DNA of 26,387 nt from Prorocentrum cordatum (Eukaryota > Sar > Dinophyceae > Prorocentrales > Prorocentraceae): NCBI GenBank assembly GCA_963575745.1, contig CAUYUJ010020686.1, positions 27,952 to 54,338 of the forward strand. The letters run 5' to 3'. The translations under genes and the position numbers were made by a program. Below the pieces are notes generated by a model, which had not been told where the DNA came from, did no database searches, and saw only the letters and a list, made by a program, of their open reading frames with translations. Positions 17,576-26,145 of this stretch are shown here, piece by piece; position 1 is the first letter of the stretch; each line of letters begins with the position of its first letter.

Positions 17576-17985
17576 TCACACGCTTCGTGGCCCCACAGAG
17601 AGCTCCATGGTTCGTGGCCTCATAGGGAGCTCCGCCGAAGGCCCCAGTGGGAGCGTCCACATGGCGGCGCCGCCCCATTTCAACACATCCCTCACACGGT
17701 TCGTGGCCCCATAAGGAGCTCCACCGAAGGCCCCAGCGGGAGCGTCCACATGGCGGCACCGCCCCATTTTGGCGTACCCCTCACACGGTTCGTGGCCCCA
17801 TAGGGAGCTCCGCCGAAGGCCCCAGCGGGAGCGTCCGCATGGCACCGCCGCCCCATTTTTGCACACCCCTCACACGTTCCGTGGCCCCAAACGGAGCTCC
17901 ACGGAAGTCCCCAATGGCGACGTTCGCAGGAGTCCTCCCGACTCATGTCGGCACACCCTTCGCACGTTTCGTGGCAGAAGGCTAT
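17576..17985. repeat. 89-bp satellite, about four and a half units
   Basis: Units beginning TCACACG start at 17576, 17692, 17781, 17870 and, diverged, 17960. The spacing is 89 bases, with an internal partial duplication of about 27 bases (TTCGTGGCC...AGAGCTCC) in the first unit. Common blocks are GGAGCTCCGCCGAAGGCCCC, GGGAGCGTCC and GCCGCCCCATTT. The unit length is not divisible by three, so no single frame is conserved between units and the array is unlikely to be coding. Confidence 0.9.
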
Positions 17986-18705
17986 ACCGCGTGCGCTACT
18001 CGGAGTTTGCGTGCCCCCCTCCTTCGTCTCATCTCCCTCGCGGCACTCGCAGCTGCATATGGTTGGGTCCTTCGTCAGGCTAATTTCACACATCAGAGGA
18101 GGAAAAAGGTACCCGTACCGCTACCCCTTGGCCTTTTTCCCCTTTTTGGGCATCCTGGGAGGTTCTCGTCGCCACCGCTGGATGCGCCTCGAAATTCTGG
18201 TCCGAACGCATCCCGGGAGAGGTCCAGGGAGTATAGCGATATCAGTACCTCTTGGCTTCCCCAACGCCGGGCGTTCTTGCCCGGTTTCGGGCTCGAGAGA
18301 TGCCGCAGTCGACTGCACGTGAGAGTGACAATTCGCTGGAGTGACCTCTGGTGCGGGCTCATCGGGGTCCGTCCGATGGCCGAGCGCGATGCAATAGCAG
18401 CTGATTGCGCGCTTGGATTTGGCAACCCTGCGCCCCCTGAAGCCGCGCACCAAAGATCGCTCTTACCCAGGGTCCCTCTTGCGTGTAGCCGACGCAGGCA
18501 GATGCGGTCTGGGCTGCGCGAGGTTGCAGCTGTTTCGCGACGCTGGATCTCAGGGTTGGCGGCGCGCAGGGAGGTTGCAGGAAGGTGGCCGGGACGTGCG
18601 CCACTTTCGCTGCGGGATGGCGTAGGAAAGTGACATGAGAGCGCCGCCTTCCTGCATCGAGCAAAGCCCACCGCCTACTGAGTACCCATCAGGGCAGGGC
18701 TCTTG
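17986..18705. other. Low-repeat stretch, no recognised gene
   Basis: Overlapping frames on both strands are open (plus to 18633, minus 18093-18671), but neither gives a family match and the plus one begins inside the satellite. I cannot choose between them. Confidence 0.4.
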
Positions 18706-18814
18706 TAGTGCTTTGTGGCGACGTTGCAATTTTCCTGGTAAGGGCTCAGGCCAAGGGTTCTCTTGTAGTGTGCGCCCTGTACCAACAAGGTGAACAGTGT
18801 CGAGCAGGTGGCGT

Positions 18815-19045
18815 CGGAATTGGACACGTAAAAATACGTGTGCAGAAGGGGGGGTCTCCAGCATGCGTCTCGTCGCGCATGCGTTTGGCGCGTGTTTTCA
18901 CATGTTTCTGGCGACAGCGGGGCCGCCAGGGATGTCTCAAACTTACTAGCACCGGACTCTTCACGTGTAGATTTACGCGCGCAGAGGGCGGCGTGTGCGG
19001 GGCATGTGTTTTCAAATTTCCACAGGTCGCGTCGGATACCCAACA
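18815..19045. repeat. ~138-bp tandem duplication, each unit starting with a hairpin
   Basis: Unit 1 starts with ACACGTA-AAAA-TACGTGT (18824-18841), unit 2 with CGTGTA-GATT-TACGCG (18964-18979), 138-140 bases later. The following blocks also correspond: CAGAAGGGGG against CAGAGGGCGG, then GCGTGTTTTCACATGTTTCTGGCGACAGCG against GCATGTGTTTTCAAATTTCCACAGGTCGCG. A minus-strand frame stays open across both units, but it has no recognisable domain. Confidence 0.6.
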
Positions 19046-19154
19046 TGGTGTGAGGGGAGCTTTTCGCCTGTTGTGAGGAGGTCTCAGGCTAAACGCCTGG
19101 ACTGCCCTGCCGACACGTCTGGGGGTGCGACAGGGATGAGTTATCAAAAGGATA

Positions 19155-19855
<701 letters not shown>

Positions 19856-19858
<3 letters not shown>

Positions 19859-20452
19859 ATGATGAGGAGGAGGAGGAGGAGGAGGAGGAGGAGGAGGAGG
19901 AGGAGGAAGAGGAATAATAGGAGAAGGAGGAAGAAGGAGGAAGGCGAAGCGAGGAGGGAGGAGTTGGACGAGGAGCAAGAGGAGAAGGATGAGGAGGAGG
20001 AGGAGGAGGCGGAGGAGGAGGAGAAGGCGGAGGAGGAGGAGCAGGAGGAGGTGGGGGAGGCCGCAGATTGCCGGAAGGTGCGCTTCGACGCGTGGGCCCA
20101 CGACACCCGGGGGGAGGCCAAGTTCGGAGCGGCGGACAGCCCAGAGGTGTGCGAGGTGGTCCGGAGGCAGCATTTCGCAGCCGTCTGCGGCACCGACGAC
20201 ATGCAGGCGTGCCTCCTGCTGCTGCTGCTGCTCCCCCCCTCTCGGGCGCATCGTTTCTTCCCAACCCTCCGGTGTCGGGTTCTCGTCTTGACTGGGGCAC
20301 TGTCGTCGCGTCCCTCCTTCCCGCCTCCTTTCTCCCTCCTCCTCTCTCGCTCCCTCCGTCATCTCTGGGAGGCCGCGATCTGCGAAACCGTCGCCGCTTC
20401 CGAGGGCTGCTGGGGGGGCAGCACAGTGACGTCGTACGCGGAGTCAGATTAG
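19856..20452 (+). CDS. Possible acidic protein segment with a short protein-like stretch, unidentified
   Basis: A 198-residue frame whose first half is Arg- then Glu-rich because of the purine tract. After it, residues 68-115 (about 20059-20200) read EAADCRKVRFDAWAHDTRGE, then AKFGAADSPEVCEVVRRQHF and AAVCGTDDMQA, which has ordinary protein composition and a Cys pair. The frame then enters a Leu run and the satellite and is not credible further. The best reading is a real exon piece of about 150 bases with an acidic lead-in, but no family is recognised. An AG/GC junction near 20208 would be an atypical splice donor; that is speculation. Confidence 0.3.
19859..20060. repeat. GGA/GAG purine tract following the GAT tract
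   Basis: Near-pure GAGGAGGAGG with AAG, GCG and GAC variants. It repeats the GAT-then-GGA order seen at 3487-4445. Confidence 0.85.
20250..20300. repeat. Short dispersed motif, copy 2 (partner at 17355-17410)
   Basis: TTCTTCCCAACCCTCCGGTG followed by TCGGGTTCTCGTCTTG. It lies just before the ~100-bp satellite, whereas copy 1 lies before the CTC tract. Confidence 0.6.
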
Positions 20453-20975
20453 ACCTCGCCATCCCCGGGGGGGCGCGATTTGCGAAACCGTCGCCACTTT
20501 TGAAGGCTGCTGGGGGGGCTAGCACAGTGACGCCATACGCGGATTCAGATTAGGCCTCGTCACCCCTGGGGGCTGCGATCTCCGAAACTGTCGCCACTTT
20601 CGAGGGCTGCTGGGGGGGGGGGCAGCATAGTAACGTCATGCGCGGATTCAGATTAGACCTCGCCGTCCCTGGGGGGCTGCGATCTGCGAAACTGTCGCCA
20701 CTTCTGAGGGCCGCTGGGAGGTCCAGCGGAGTGACATCCTACGCATGTTCATATTCCATCTCGCCATCCCTGGGGGGCTGCGATCTGCGACACTGCCGCC
20801 ACTTTCGAGGGCTGCTAAGGGATCCAGCGGAGTGACGTTCTACGCAGCTTCAGATTCGACCTCGTCATCCCTGAGGGGCTGCGATCTGCGAAGCCGCCGC
20901 CACTTTCGAGGGCTGCTAGGGGGTCCAGTATGGTGACGTCCTACGCAGACGCAGATGAGACCTCGCGGCGCGCCT
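20355..20975. repeat. ~100-bp satellite, six units
   Basis: GCGATCTGCGA-like starts occur at 20375, 20475, 20575, 20679, 20780 and 20881. Unit lengths are 100, 100, 104, 101 and 101; the longest has an expanded G run. Conserved blocks are CGATCTGCGAAACYGTCGCC, ACTTTCGAGGGCTGCT, AGTGACGTCCTACGC and GATTCAGATTAGACCTCG. Each unit has a G run of 5-10 and a TGACGTC or variant. No frame is kept through the array. Confidence 0.9.
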
Positions 20976-21884
20976 GCGCGCCTCTACATCTTACAGCGGA
21001 AAATGCCGGGAAGAGGCCCAGCAGCTGGCAGAGCGGCTCGGCCTCGCTCATTTCTTGTATGGGCTATAACCCTGGCATCGCTCGGACGTGTGCATTTTTT
21101 CTCGGCGAAAACCATCCTGGACCAACGAGCAAAACAAACACGCACGAAACCGACAAATGCACGGGAAATGGACGTCCGAACGACGGCAGGTAACTGATCG
21201 GTGGCGTGCCTCGAAACATGATCTCTCTCTCTCTCTCTCTCCTTCCTCTGCCTTTCTCTCGTCGCCACTTCCTTATTTCCTGTTGCCATGCCCTCTTGCT
21301 GCTGCCCCGCTGATTTTGCAAGATCCTCGTCCGTCTGCGCCTCCTAGTATTCGCCCCTCGTTCCCTTCGAGCCAGGGGAATAATTATTCATCTCCATCAA
21401 GCCTTTGCCCATCGATCGGTGTCCTGCGAGTTGCGCAGTTCGCGAGCCTCCCAAGTAACGTTCGCAGGACATCTAGCCATTACCACGCTATCGCCCCCTC
21501 TATCAAGTTTACCCGGCTACTTTGGCAACGCGTTGCGCAAGGGTTGGGTACATCGTCAGGGTATTCTTTTTGTCAGCCCCGCCGTTTCTGTTTCTCCCCC
21601 GTCTCGACCTTTTCAGGGTCGGTCTCGGGCCTCGTGGCGTTCTTCGAGACGTGGCCTGGGACGACCAGCTACCACGGGGACGGCTCCCCACGGGTCTCTC
21701 CTGTAGCTCTTGCTGGCCAGGCTTCCGCGGCGGATCCAGCTGTGGCGACGAGGCCCCTTCCCAGGGGGCCTACACGGCTCAAGCACGGGCCGCAAGAACA
21801 TCAGTCCTCGATCCTCGTTGCACTCTTCCTCCAACGGTGTAGGCGTGCTTCGTGCCCAGTGGGGGGTCGAAGCTGCCGTGCGGC
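20976..21884. other. Upstream region of the coiled-coil gene, no recognised gene
   Basis: A pure CT dinucleotide run lies at 21222-21241, and CTTCCTCTGCC-like sequence follows. Otherwise it is mixed sequence with no family match. It may contain the promoter or untranslated leader of the gene at 21885, but I see no TATA box or spliced-leader acceptor that I can support. Confidence 0.4.
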
Positions 21885-23855
21885 ATGGCGGGTGCGCTGG
21901 CCTCCGAGCAGCGGCGCGGGGAGAACAGCAGCGGCGTCGGCCGTGGTGCGCTCTTTGCGGCTGCCGCCTCGAACAGCTCTGAGAAGCGGCTCGCTCCCTG
22001 GGGTGCCGCGGGGCCAGGGGTGGAGGCGGCTTCGGACAAGATGGCAGCGGAGAAAGTGGCGGCGGTGATGGAAGAAGCGAAGGCTGATGAAGCGGAAATG
22101 ACAGCGGAGAAGGTTGCGGCGGATGCGGAAGAGGCGAAGGTCGCGGAGGCCGAGGTGGCAGCGGCGACGGAAGAGGCGACGGTCGCGGAGGCCGAGTTGG
22201 CAGCGGAGAAGGTGGTGAAGGATGAAGAGGCGAAAGCCAGTGAGGCTAAGCTGGCAGCGGAGAAGGTGGCGGAGGCGGAGGAGGCAAAGCCCAGTGAGGC
22301 TAAGGTGGCAGCGGAGAAGGTGGCGGACGCGGCGGAGGCTGAGGCCGAGGAGGCTGACGTGACGACGATGCCTACGAAGGCCAGTGAAGCTATCAAGGCG
22401 TCATTCCAGGCGAAGGCTGCGAAGATGAAGGCGGAAGAGGCAGAGAGGGCGATGGAGGCCGCGAAGGAGGCGACGAAGGCTGCCGAGGCTGAGGCGGACG
22501 CGGCGGCGAAGGCGGCCGAAGCAGAGGACACGAAGGCCGCGGCGGTGGCGGAGGCGGTGAAGGCGGCGGAGGCGGTGAGAATGGCAGCCGAGGCGGCGCA
22601 GGCACAGGCGGAGAAAGATGCCGAGTCTGCGAGGGCGGCAGCAGCGCTCAAGCTGCGGGAGGCGTCGGCAGCGGTGAAGGCGACCCAGCAGGAGGCGGAG
22701 AAGGCGGCGGACGCGGCGGCGGCGCTGGAGGCAGCAAGGAAGGCGGAGGCAGAGGCGAGGCGCCAGCTCGCGGCCCTCGGGCCCACGAAGCTGGAAGTGC
22801 GAGCCGACCCGCTGGAGCGCCTCGCGGGCGCTCCGGAGCCAGCTGCGGCGGAGCCAGCGACCCATTTGGTGGAGCCCACCGAGGCTGTGCCAGAGCGTGC
22901 CGCGATGGAGCTGGCGAACATGTCGGAGCCAGCTGTAGGAGAGGCTGAGTCCGCCGCTCTGGAGCCAGCGGCCACGCTGGAGCCCGCCACGGCAAAGTCA
23001 GAGGTTGCCGCGCCGGAGTCGGCCGCCACGCCAGAGCCAGCCGTGGCAGAGCCGGAGCCAGCTGCGGTGGAGCCCGCAGAGTCCGCGCAGGAGCCTGCTG
23101 CAGCAGAGCCGGAGCCCTCTGTGGAGCGGGCGGCCGCGTTGGAGCCCGCCACGGCAAAGCCAGAGGCTGCCGCGCCAGAGTCGGCCGCCACGCCAGAGCC
23201 AGCTGTGGCAGAGCTGGAGCCCACCGTGTCGGAGCCCGCAGTGTCCGCGCAGGAGCCAGCTGCAGCAGATCCAGAGTCCTCTTTGGAGCGGGCGGCCGCG
23301 CTGGAGCCCGCCGCAGCAAAGCCAGAGGCTGCCGCGATGGAGTCGGCCGCCACGCCAGAGCCAGCTGCTGCGGCAGAGCTGGATCCCACCGTGTTGGAGC
23401 CCGCAGTGCCCGCGCAGGAGCCAGCTGCAGCAGAGCCGGAGCCCGCCGCTTTGGAGCCGACAGTCGCTCTGGAACCCGCGCCCGAGCTGGCCACGGCCTC
23501 GCTGGAGGACGTCGCAGCCGCGCCCGCGGCCATGCCGGAGCCCGCCAGAGAGGAGCTGGCGGCCGTGCCAGAGGCCGCCGCCGTCGAGCCCGTCGCGGCC
23601 GCACCAGCGGCGGCTGAGCCGGTGGAGGGGATGCCTTCAGAGGTCGAGGGCGGGCAACACTTCGAGCTACTCATCGCTCGTGCGCTCGTCGCTCAGACAC
23701 CCGTCAGCCTGCCAGTGCCCACCCGGCCCCCTGCCCAGCCACCCCTCCCCCTCAGACGGCCGTCCTTTCAAGTTTTCTTTCAACGCGCGGCACGCGGAGC
23801 CCCCGACCCCCCCCAGGGATGCTCCTGTGATTCTCAGACCTGGGCCGCTTCTTGA
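21885..23855 (+). CDS. Ala/Glu/Lys coiled-coil protein with C-terminal Pro/Ala/Glu repeats, unidentified
   Basis: A 656-residue frame from the first ATG (context GGCATGG; the frame is open a little upstream) to TGA at 23853-23855. Residues 1-46 are a short Gly/Ser/Arg lead. Residues 47-300 are almost all Ala, Glu, Lys and Val in about 20-residue repeats with AAEKVA and EEAKASEAK cores, predicting a long helix or coiled coil. Residues 365-528 are three tandem repeats of 54, 54 and 56 residues (LEPATAKPEAAAPESAATPE at the start, ERAAA at the end). Residues 583-656 form a less biased tail with VFFQRAARGAPDPP. There is no signal peptide or catalytic motif. Such compositions occur in structural, chromatin-associated or surface-linked proteins, and nothing here selects one. 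An antisense frame is also open over most of the gene, a likely result of GC-biased Ala/Glu codons. If introns exist, the tail may be wrong. Confidence 0.6.
   Translation: MAGALASEQRRGENSSGVGRGALFAAAASNSSEKRLAPWGAAGPGVEAASDKMAAEKVAAVMEEAKADEAEMTAEKVAADAEEAKVAEAEVAAATEEATVAEAELAAEKVVKDEEAKASEAKLAAEKVAEAEEAKPSEAKVAAEKVADAAEAEAEEADVTTMPTKASEAIKASFQAKAAKMKAEEAERAMEAAKEATKAAEAEADAAAKAAEAEDTKAAAVAEAVKAAEAVRMAAEAAQAQAEKDAESARAAAALKLREASAAVKATQQEAEKAADAAAALEAARKAEAEARRQLAALGPTKLEVRADPLERLAGAPEPAAAEPATHLVEPTEAVPERAAMELANMSEPAVGEAESAALEPAATLEPATAKSEVAAPESAATPEPAVAEPEPAAVEPAESAQEPAAAEPEPSVERAAALEPATAKPEAAAPESAATPEPAVAELEPTVSEPAVSAQEPAAADPESSLERAAALEPAAAKPEAAAMESAATPEPAAAAELDPTVLEPAVPAQEPAAAEPEPAALEPTVALEPAPELATASLEDVAAAPAAMPEPAREELAAVPEAAAVEPVAAAPAAAEPVEGMPSEVEGGQHFELLIARALVAQTPVSLPVPTRPPAQPPLPLRRPSFQVFFQRAARGAPDPPQGCSCDSQTWAAS
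22977..23468 (+). repeat. 162/168-bp in-frame tandem repeat within the coiled-coil gene
   Basis: Three units at 22977-23138, 23139-23300 and 23301-23468 encode 54, 54 and 56 residues. All lengths are multiples of three, so the frame is kept, unlike the satellites elsewhere in the window. This supports real coding status. Confidence 0.85.
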
Positions 23856-24204
23856 TGGTCCTGGGGTCCGAAGCGTGACCCCGAGAGGCCCAAGCCGAGG
23901 ATCTGTTTGACCACGCTATGGGGGTTTCTCTGCCCCCTCCGCTGCCGCCTCCCCGCCGACGGTCAGGAACTTGTGCGTATAGGCAGCGTGTCGCGTCGCC
24001 CGTTCTGGCCCACCACGCTTCGGCGCGACACGCCCACCACGTCTCAGTCCCCAGCCTCCCGCCTCCTCCCGATCTTCTCCAAGCCTCCCGCTCCGCGGAG
24101 CGGGGCGACACGCGACCTGCTTGCCAGACACAGCGTGTCACCGGGGCTGCTCAGCCGCGACACGCCAAGCAAAAGTTCCCGACCCTGCCTCCCCACCCCC
24201 CCAG
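23856..24204. other. Intergenic or intronic stretch with a perfect 18-bp palindrome
   Basis: CCCGCTCCGCGGAGCGGG at 24087-24104 is a perfect palindrome. CGACACGC or GACACGC recurs at about 24024, 24106 and 24161. No gene was recognised; the stretch separates two Glu/Ala/Pro-rich frames and could be an intron between exons of one gene. Confidence 0.4.
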
Positions 24205-24385
24205 CGTCGTGATGTTTTCATGACGTGACCCTCAGAAGTCTGGACCCCTTCCCGGGGACTGGTTTTCCGCCCCGAGTCGTTTTTTGAAGGTCCCGAGGCC
24301 CGGCTAGGGCCCACGGAGGCCAAACATAGTACAAAACCTCCCGTCGTGATTTTTTCACGACGCGAGGGGGTCTGGGCCTCCCTCC
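24205..24385. repeat. Hairpin-bearing dispersed repeat, copy 2
   Basis: Partner of 14481-14660. It starts with a hairpin CGTCGTGA-TGTTT-TCATGACG (24205-24225, one G-T pair) and, 137 bases later, has CGTCGTGA-TTTTT-TCACGACG (24342-24362, perfect 8-bp stem, 5-base loop). After each hairpin comes a TCTGG block (GTCTGGACCCCTTCCC and GTCTGGGCCTCCCTCCC), which suggests a ~137-bp tandem unit of which the second is mostly lost. Confidence 0.7.
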
Positions 24386-25203
24386 CTGGGCGCCCGTCTC
24401 CCCGCCAGGCCTGGGAGGAGAAGAGCCTGCCCCTCCTCCCGGAGACCGCCGCAGAGGAGAAGCCCTGGGAGGAGGAGAGGCCCTTTGAGGCACCTCCGGA
24501 GGCCGGGGATGGGCAGTCCGCCGCGGAGCCGGCCGCGGTGCCGGACAAGGAGGAGGCGCCCCTGGACCCGCAGGCTGGGACGGAGCCCGGCTCGGAGGAG
24601 CTGGCCACGCCGGCGGTTGAGAAGGAGGCGGCGTCCTTGGACCCGCAGGCCGGCTTGGGCCTGGGCTCGGAGGAGCCGGCCGAGCAGACGGACGAGCAGG
24701 AAGTTGGCGCACGAAGGGCGGTAGCACATTTTGTTGTTTTTCTCTCGTCGGGGGCGACTGTTACAGGACGGCTGGGAAGTTTATACCTGGTGGCGGCACA
24801 TGCGGGTATAAACTTTCCAGCCGTCCAGGCGCCAGCGATTGCGGAACAGTGTTATTCCTATTCCTACATTTTTGTTAGCCGGAACCCCCTCCCTCCCCCC
24901 CCCCCTCCCCCCCCCCTGAAACGGACCCCCCCCAGGGAAGCCCCGGACACCCTTTCGGATGTCTCGGCGGCCCCCTGGACGCCTTTGGTTCGCTGGCCCT
25001 TCCGGGCCTCCCAAGGCGCCTTGCGAGCAGACTCAAGGCGATCAGAGGAGTCATCGGACAGGCGCACGAGAGACCCAAGACACAGCACAAGAGCGCTCCA
25101 AGAGGAACCTCAATGGTCTGAAGACGGCCCAAGAAGCCCCCAAGACGCCCCAAGAGGGCGTCAAGAGAGCCCCGAAGAAGCAACAATCGTCCCATTCCCT
25201 TAG
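24346..25203 (+). CDS. Acidic Glu/Ala/Pro-rich coding-like segment, unidentified
   Basis: A 285-residue frame without an ATG start. The part from about 24410 to 24720 reads like protein: WEEKSLPLLPETAAEEKPWE, then EERPFEAPPEAGDG and two related units of about 30 residues, EEAPLDPQAGTEPGSEELAT and EAASLDPQAGLGLGSEEPAE. Beyond 24740 it crosses a strong hairpin and a poly-C run and becomes Arg/Ser-rich minisatellite translation, so the real coding end is probably near 24735. The composition resembles the coiled-coil protein upstream, and this may be a later exon of the same gene. That is inference from composition only. Confidence 0.3.
   Translation: MIFSRREGVWASLPGRPSPRQAWEEKSLPLLPETAAEEKPWEEERPFEAPPEAGDGQSAAEPAAVPDKEEAPLDPQAGTEPGSEELATPAVEKEAASLDPQAGLGLGSEEPAEQTDEQEVGARRAVAHFVVFLSSGATVTGRLGSLYLVAAHAGINFPAVQAPAIAEQCYSYSYIFVSRNPLPPPPPPPPLKRTPPREAPDTLSDVSAAPWTPLVRWPFRASQGALRADSRRSEESSDRRTRDPRHSTRALQEEPQWSEDGPRSPQDAPRGRQESPEEATIVPFP
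24766..24826. ncRNA. 22-bp stem hairpin (possible foldback or small-RNA precursor)
   Basis: The left arm GGACGGCTGGGAAGTTTATA plus CC (24766-24787) pairs with the right arm GGTATAAACTTTCCAGCCGT plus CC (24805-24826) over 22 positions with a single G-T pair. The loop is 17 bases. It is the longest near-perfect short-range hairpin I found in the window. Its size is like a microRNA precursor, but a relic of an inverted-repeat element is equally possible; expression is unknown. Confidence 0.4.
24886..24917. repeat. Poly-C tract with single T interruptions
   Basis: CCCCCTCCC followed by two long C runs separated by a T. The run is a likely site of length error. Confidence 0.8.
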
Positions 25204-25510
25204 GTTTTTTCTTTTTGTGTTTTAAGAAATCAACTTTTTGGCTCTTCGCAGCGTCCAAGACGGCCCGATGGGCCCCCGATATCGCCCCAAGACGGCCCAA
25301 GAGGCCCCCCAGAGGGCTTGAAGACAGCCCAAGAGAGACCCACGAAAGCCATGGGAGACCCCGAGAAGGCCATCGGAGGCCACCCCCTGGATGGCTTCAG
25401 AAGACCTCTGGAGGGCCCCAGCTCCCCAAGACGGCCCAAGAAGGCCCCAGGACGGCCCAAGATGGCCCCAGGACGGCCCAAAAGAGCTCCACAAACGTCC
25501 AGACGGCGTT
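25020..25510. repeat. Degenerate minisatellite (ACGGCCCAAGAAGGCCCCAGG), 21-bp in its best part
   Basis: ACGGCCCAAG or close variants recur throughout. In the clearest part they start at 25431, 25452 and 25473, a 21-base period with AGGCCCCAGG between. A short A/T-rich patch (25201-25238) interrupts the array. Minus-strand frames give a Gly-Pro-Ser-Trp-Gly periodic product, which I consider a by-product. Confidence 0.7.
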
Positions 25511-25639
25511 CTGCTACGAAGTACATCGAGCTGGCCCGAAGGTCTTGGTTCCACGCTTGAGGCTCGAGGCTCCCCAATCTGAGCTTGCCTCTGTAGGGGT
25601 CCTAGCGGATTCTAAAGGATTAGGATTTGTGCGGCAGAA

Positions 25640-25805
25640 TTTCGGTGGGCCGGGTGCCCGGGTGCCCGTGGGTGCCCGGTTCCCCAGGATTTCGGTGGCC
25701 GGGTGCCCCGGTGCCCGGGTGCCCGGGTGCCTGGGTGCCCGTGGGTGCTCAGGTGCCCGGGTGCTCGGGGGTGCCCGGAGGTGCCCGGGAGTGCCCGGGT
25801 GCCCT
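25640..25805. repeat. GGTGCCCG minisatellite
   Basis: Repeats of 8-11 bases around GGTGCCCGG. A longer duplicated block, ATTTCGGTGG then CCGGGTGCCC, is at 25638 and 25689. No coding function is evident. Confidence 0.85.
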
Positions 25806-26145
25806 ATAGCCATGGAGCCCTATAGCTTTATAGCTCTAGAGCCCGATAGCCCAATATCCCAATAGCCCATATAGCCTTATAGCCCTATAGCCCTATAACC
25901 CTATAGCCCTATAGCTCTATGGCCCTATAGCCCTAGATTCCCAGAGCCCCATAGCTCTAGAGCCCTATAGCCCTCTAGCCCTATTGCTCTATAGCCCTAC
26001 AGCCCTCTAGCTCTAGAACCCTAGAACCCTATAGTCCTATAGCCCTATAGCCCAATAGCCCAATAGCCCTGTAGCCCTATACCCCTATAGCCCATATAGG
26101 CCTTTAGCTCCTTAGCCCTATAGACCTATAGTCCTATAGCCCCAC
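25803..26145. repeat. CCCTATAG minisatellite
   Basis: About 340 bases of CCCTATAG/CCCTATAGC units with variants CTCTAGAGC, CCAATAGC and CCCTAGAAC. Many units carry the palindrome CTATAG. The array starts where the GGTGCCCG array ends. Confidence 0.9.

Noticed and set aside
17576-17985. CRISPR-like array
   Set aside because: Units are contiguous 89-bp satellites without unique spacers, and no cas genes are present. The same applies to the 16-bp and 100-bp arrays.
17647-18633. 328-residue plus-strand frame
   Set aside because: It starts inside the 89-bp satellite and is not frame-conserved between units. The rest has no family match and a minus-strand frame competes.
21779-23674. Antisense Ala/Ser-rich frame opposite the coiled-coil gene
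   Set aside because: It mirrors GC-biased Ala/Glu codons of the plus strand. The plus frame has a coherent coiled-coil composition and a good ATG context, although transcription data would be needed to exclude the minus frame.
25803-26145. True telomere repeat
   Set aside because: The unit is CCCTATAG, not CCCTAAA, is degenerate, and is followed by ordinary sequence.
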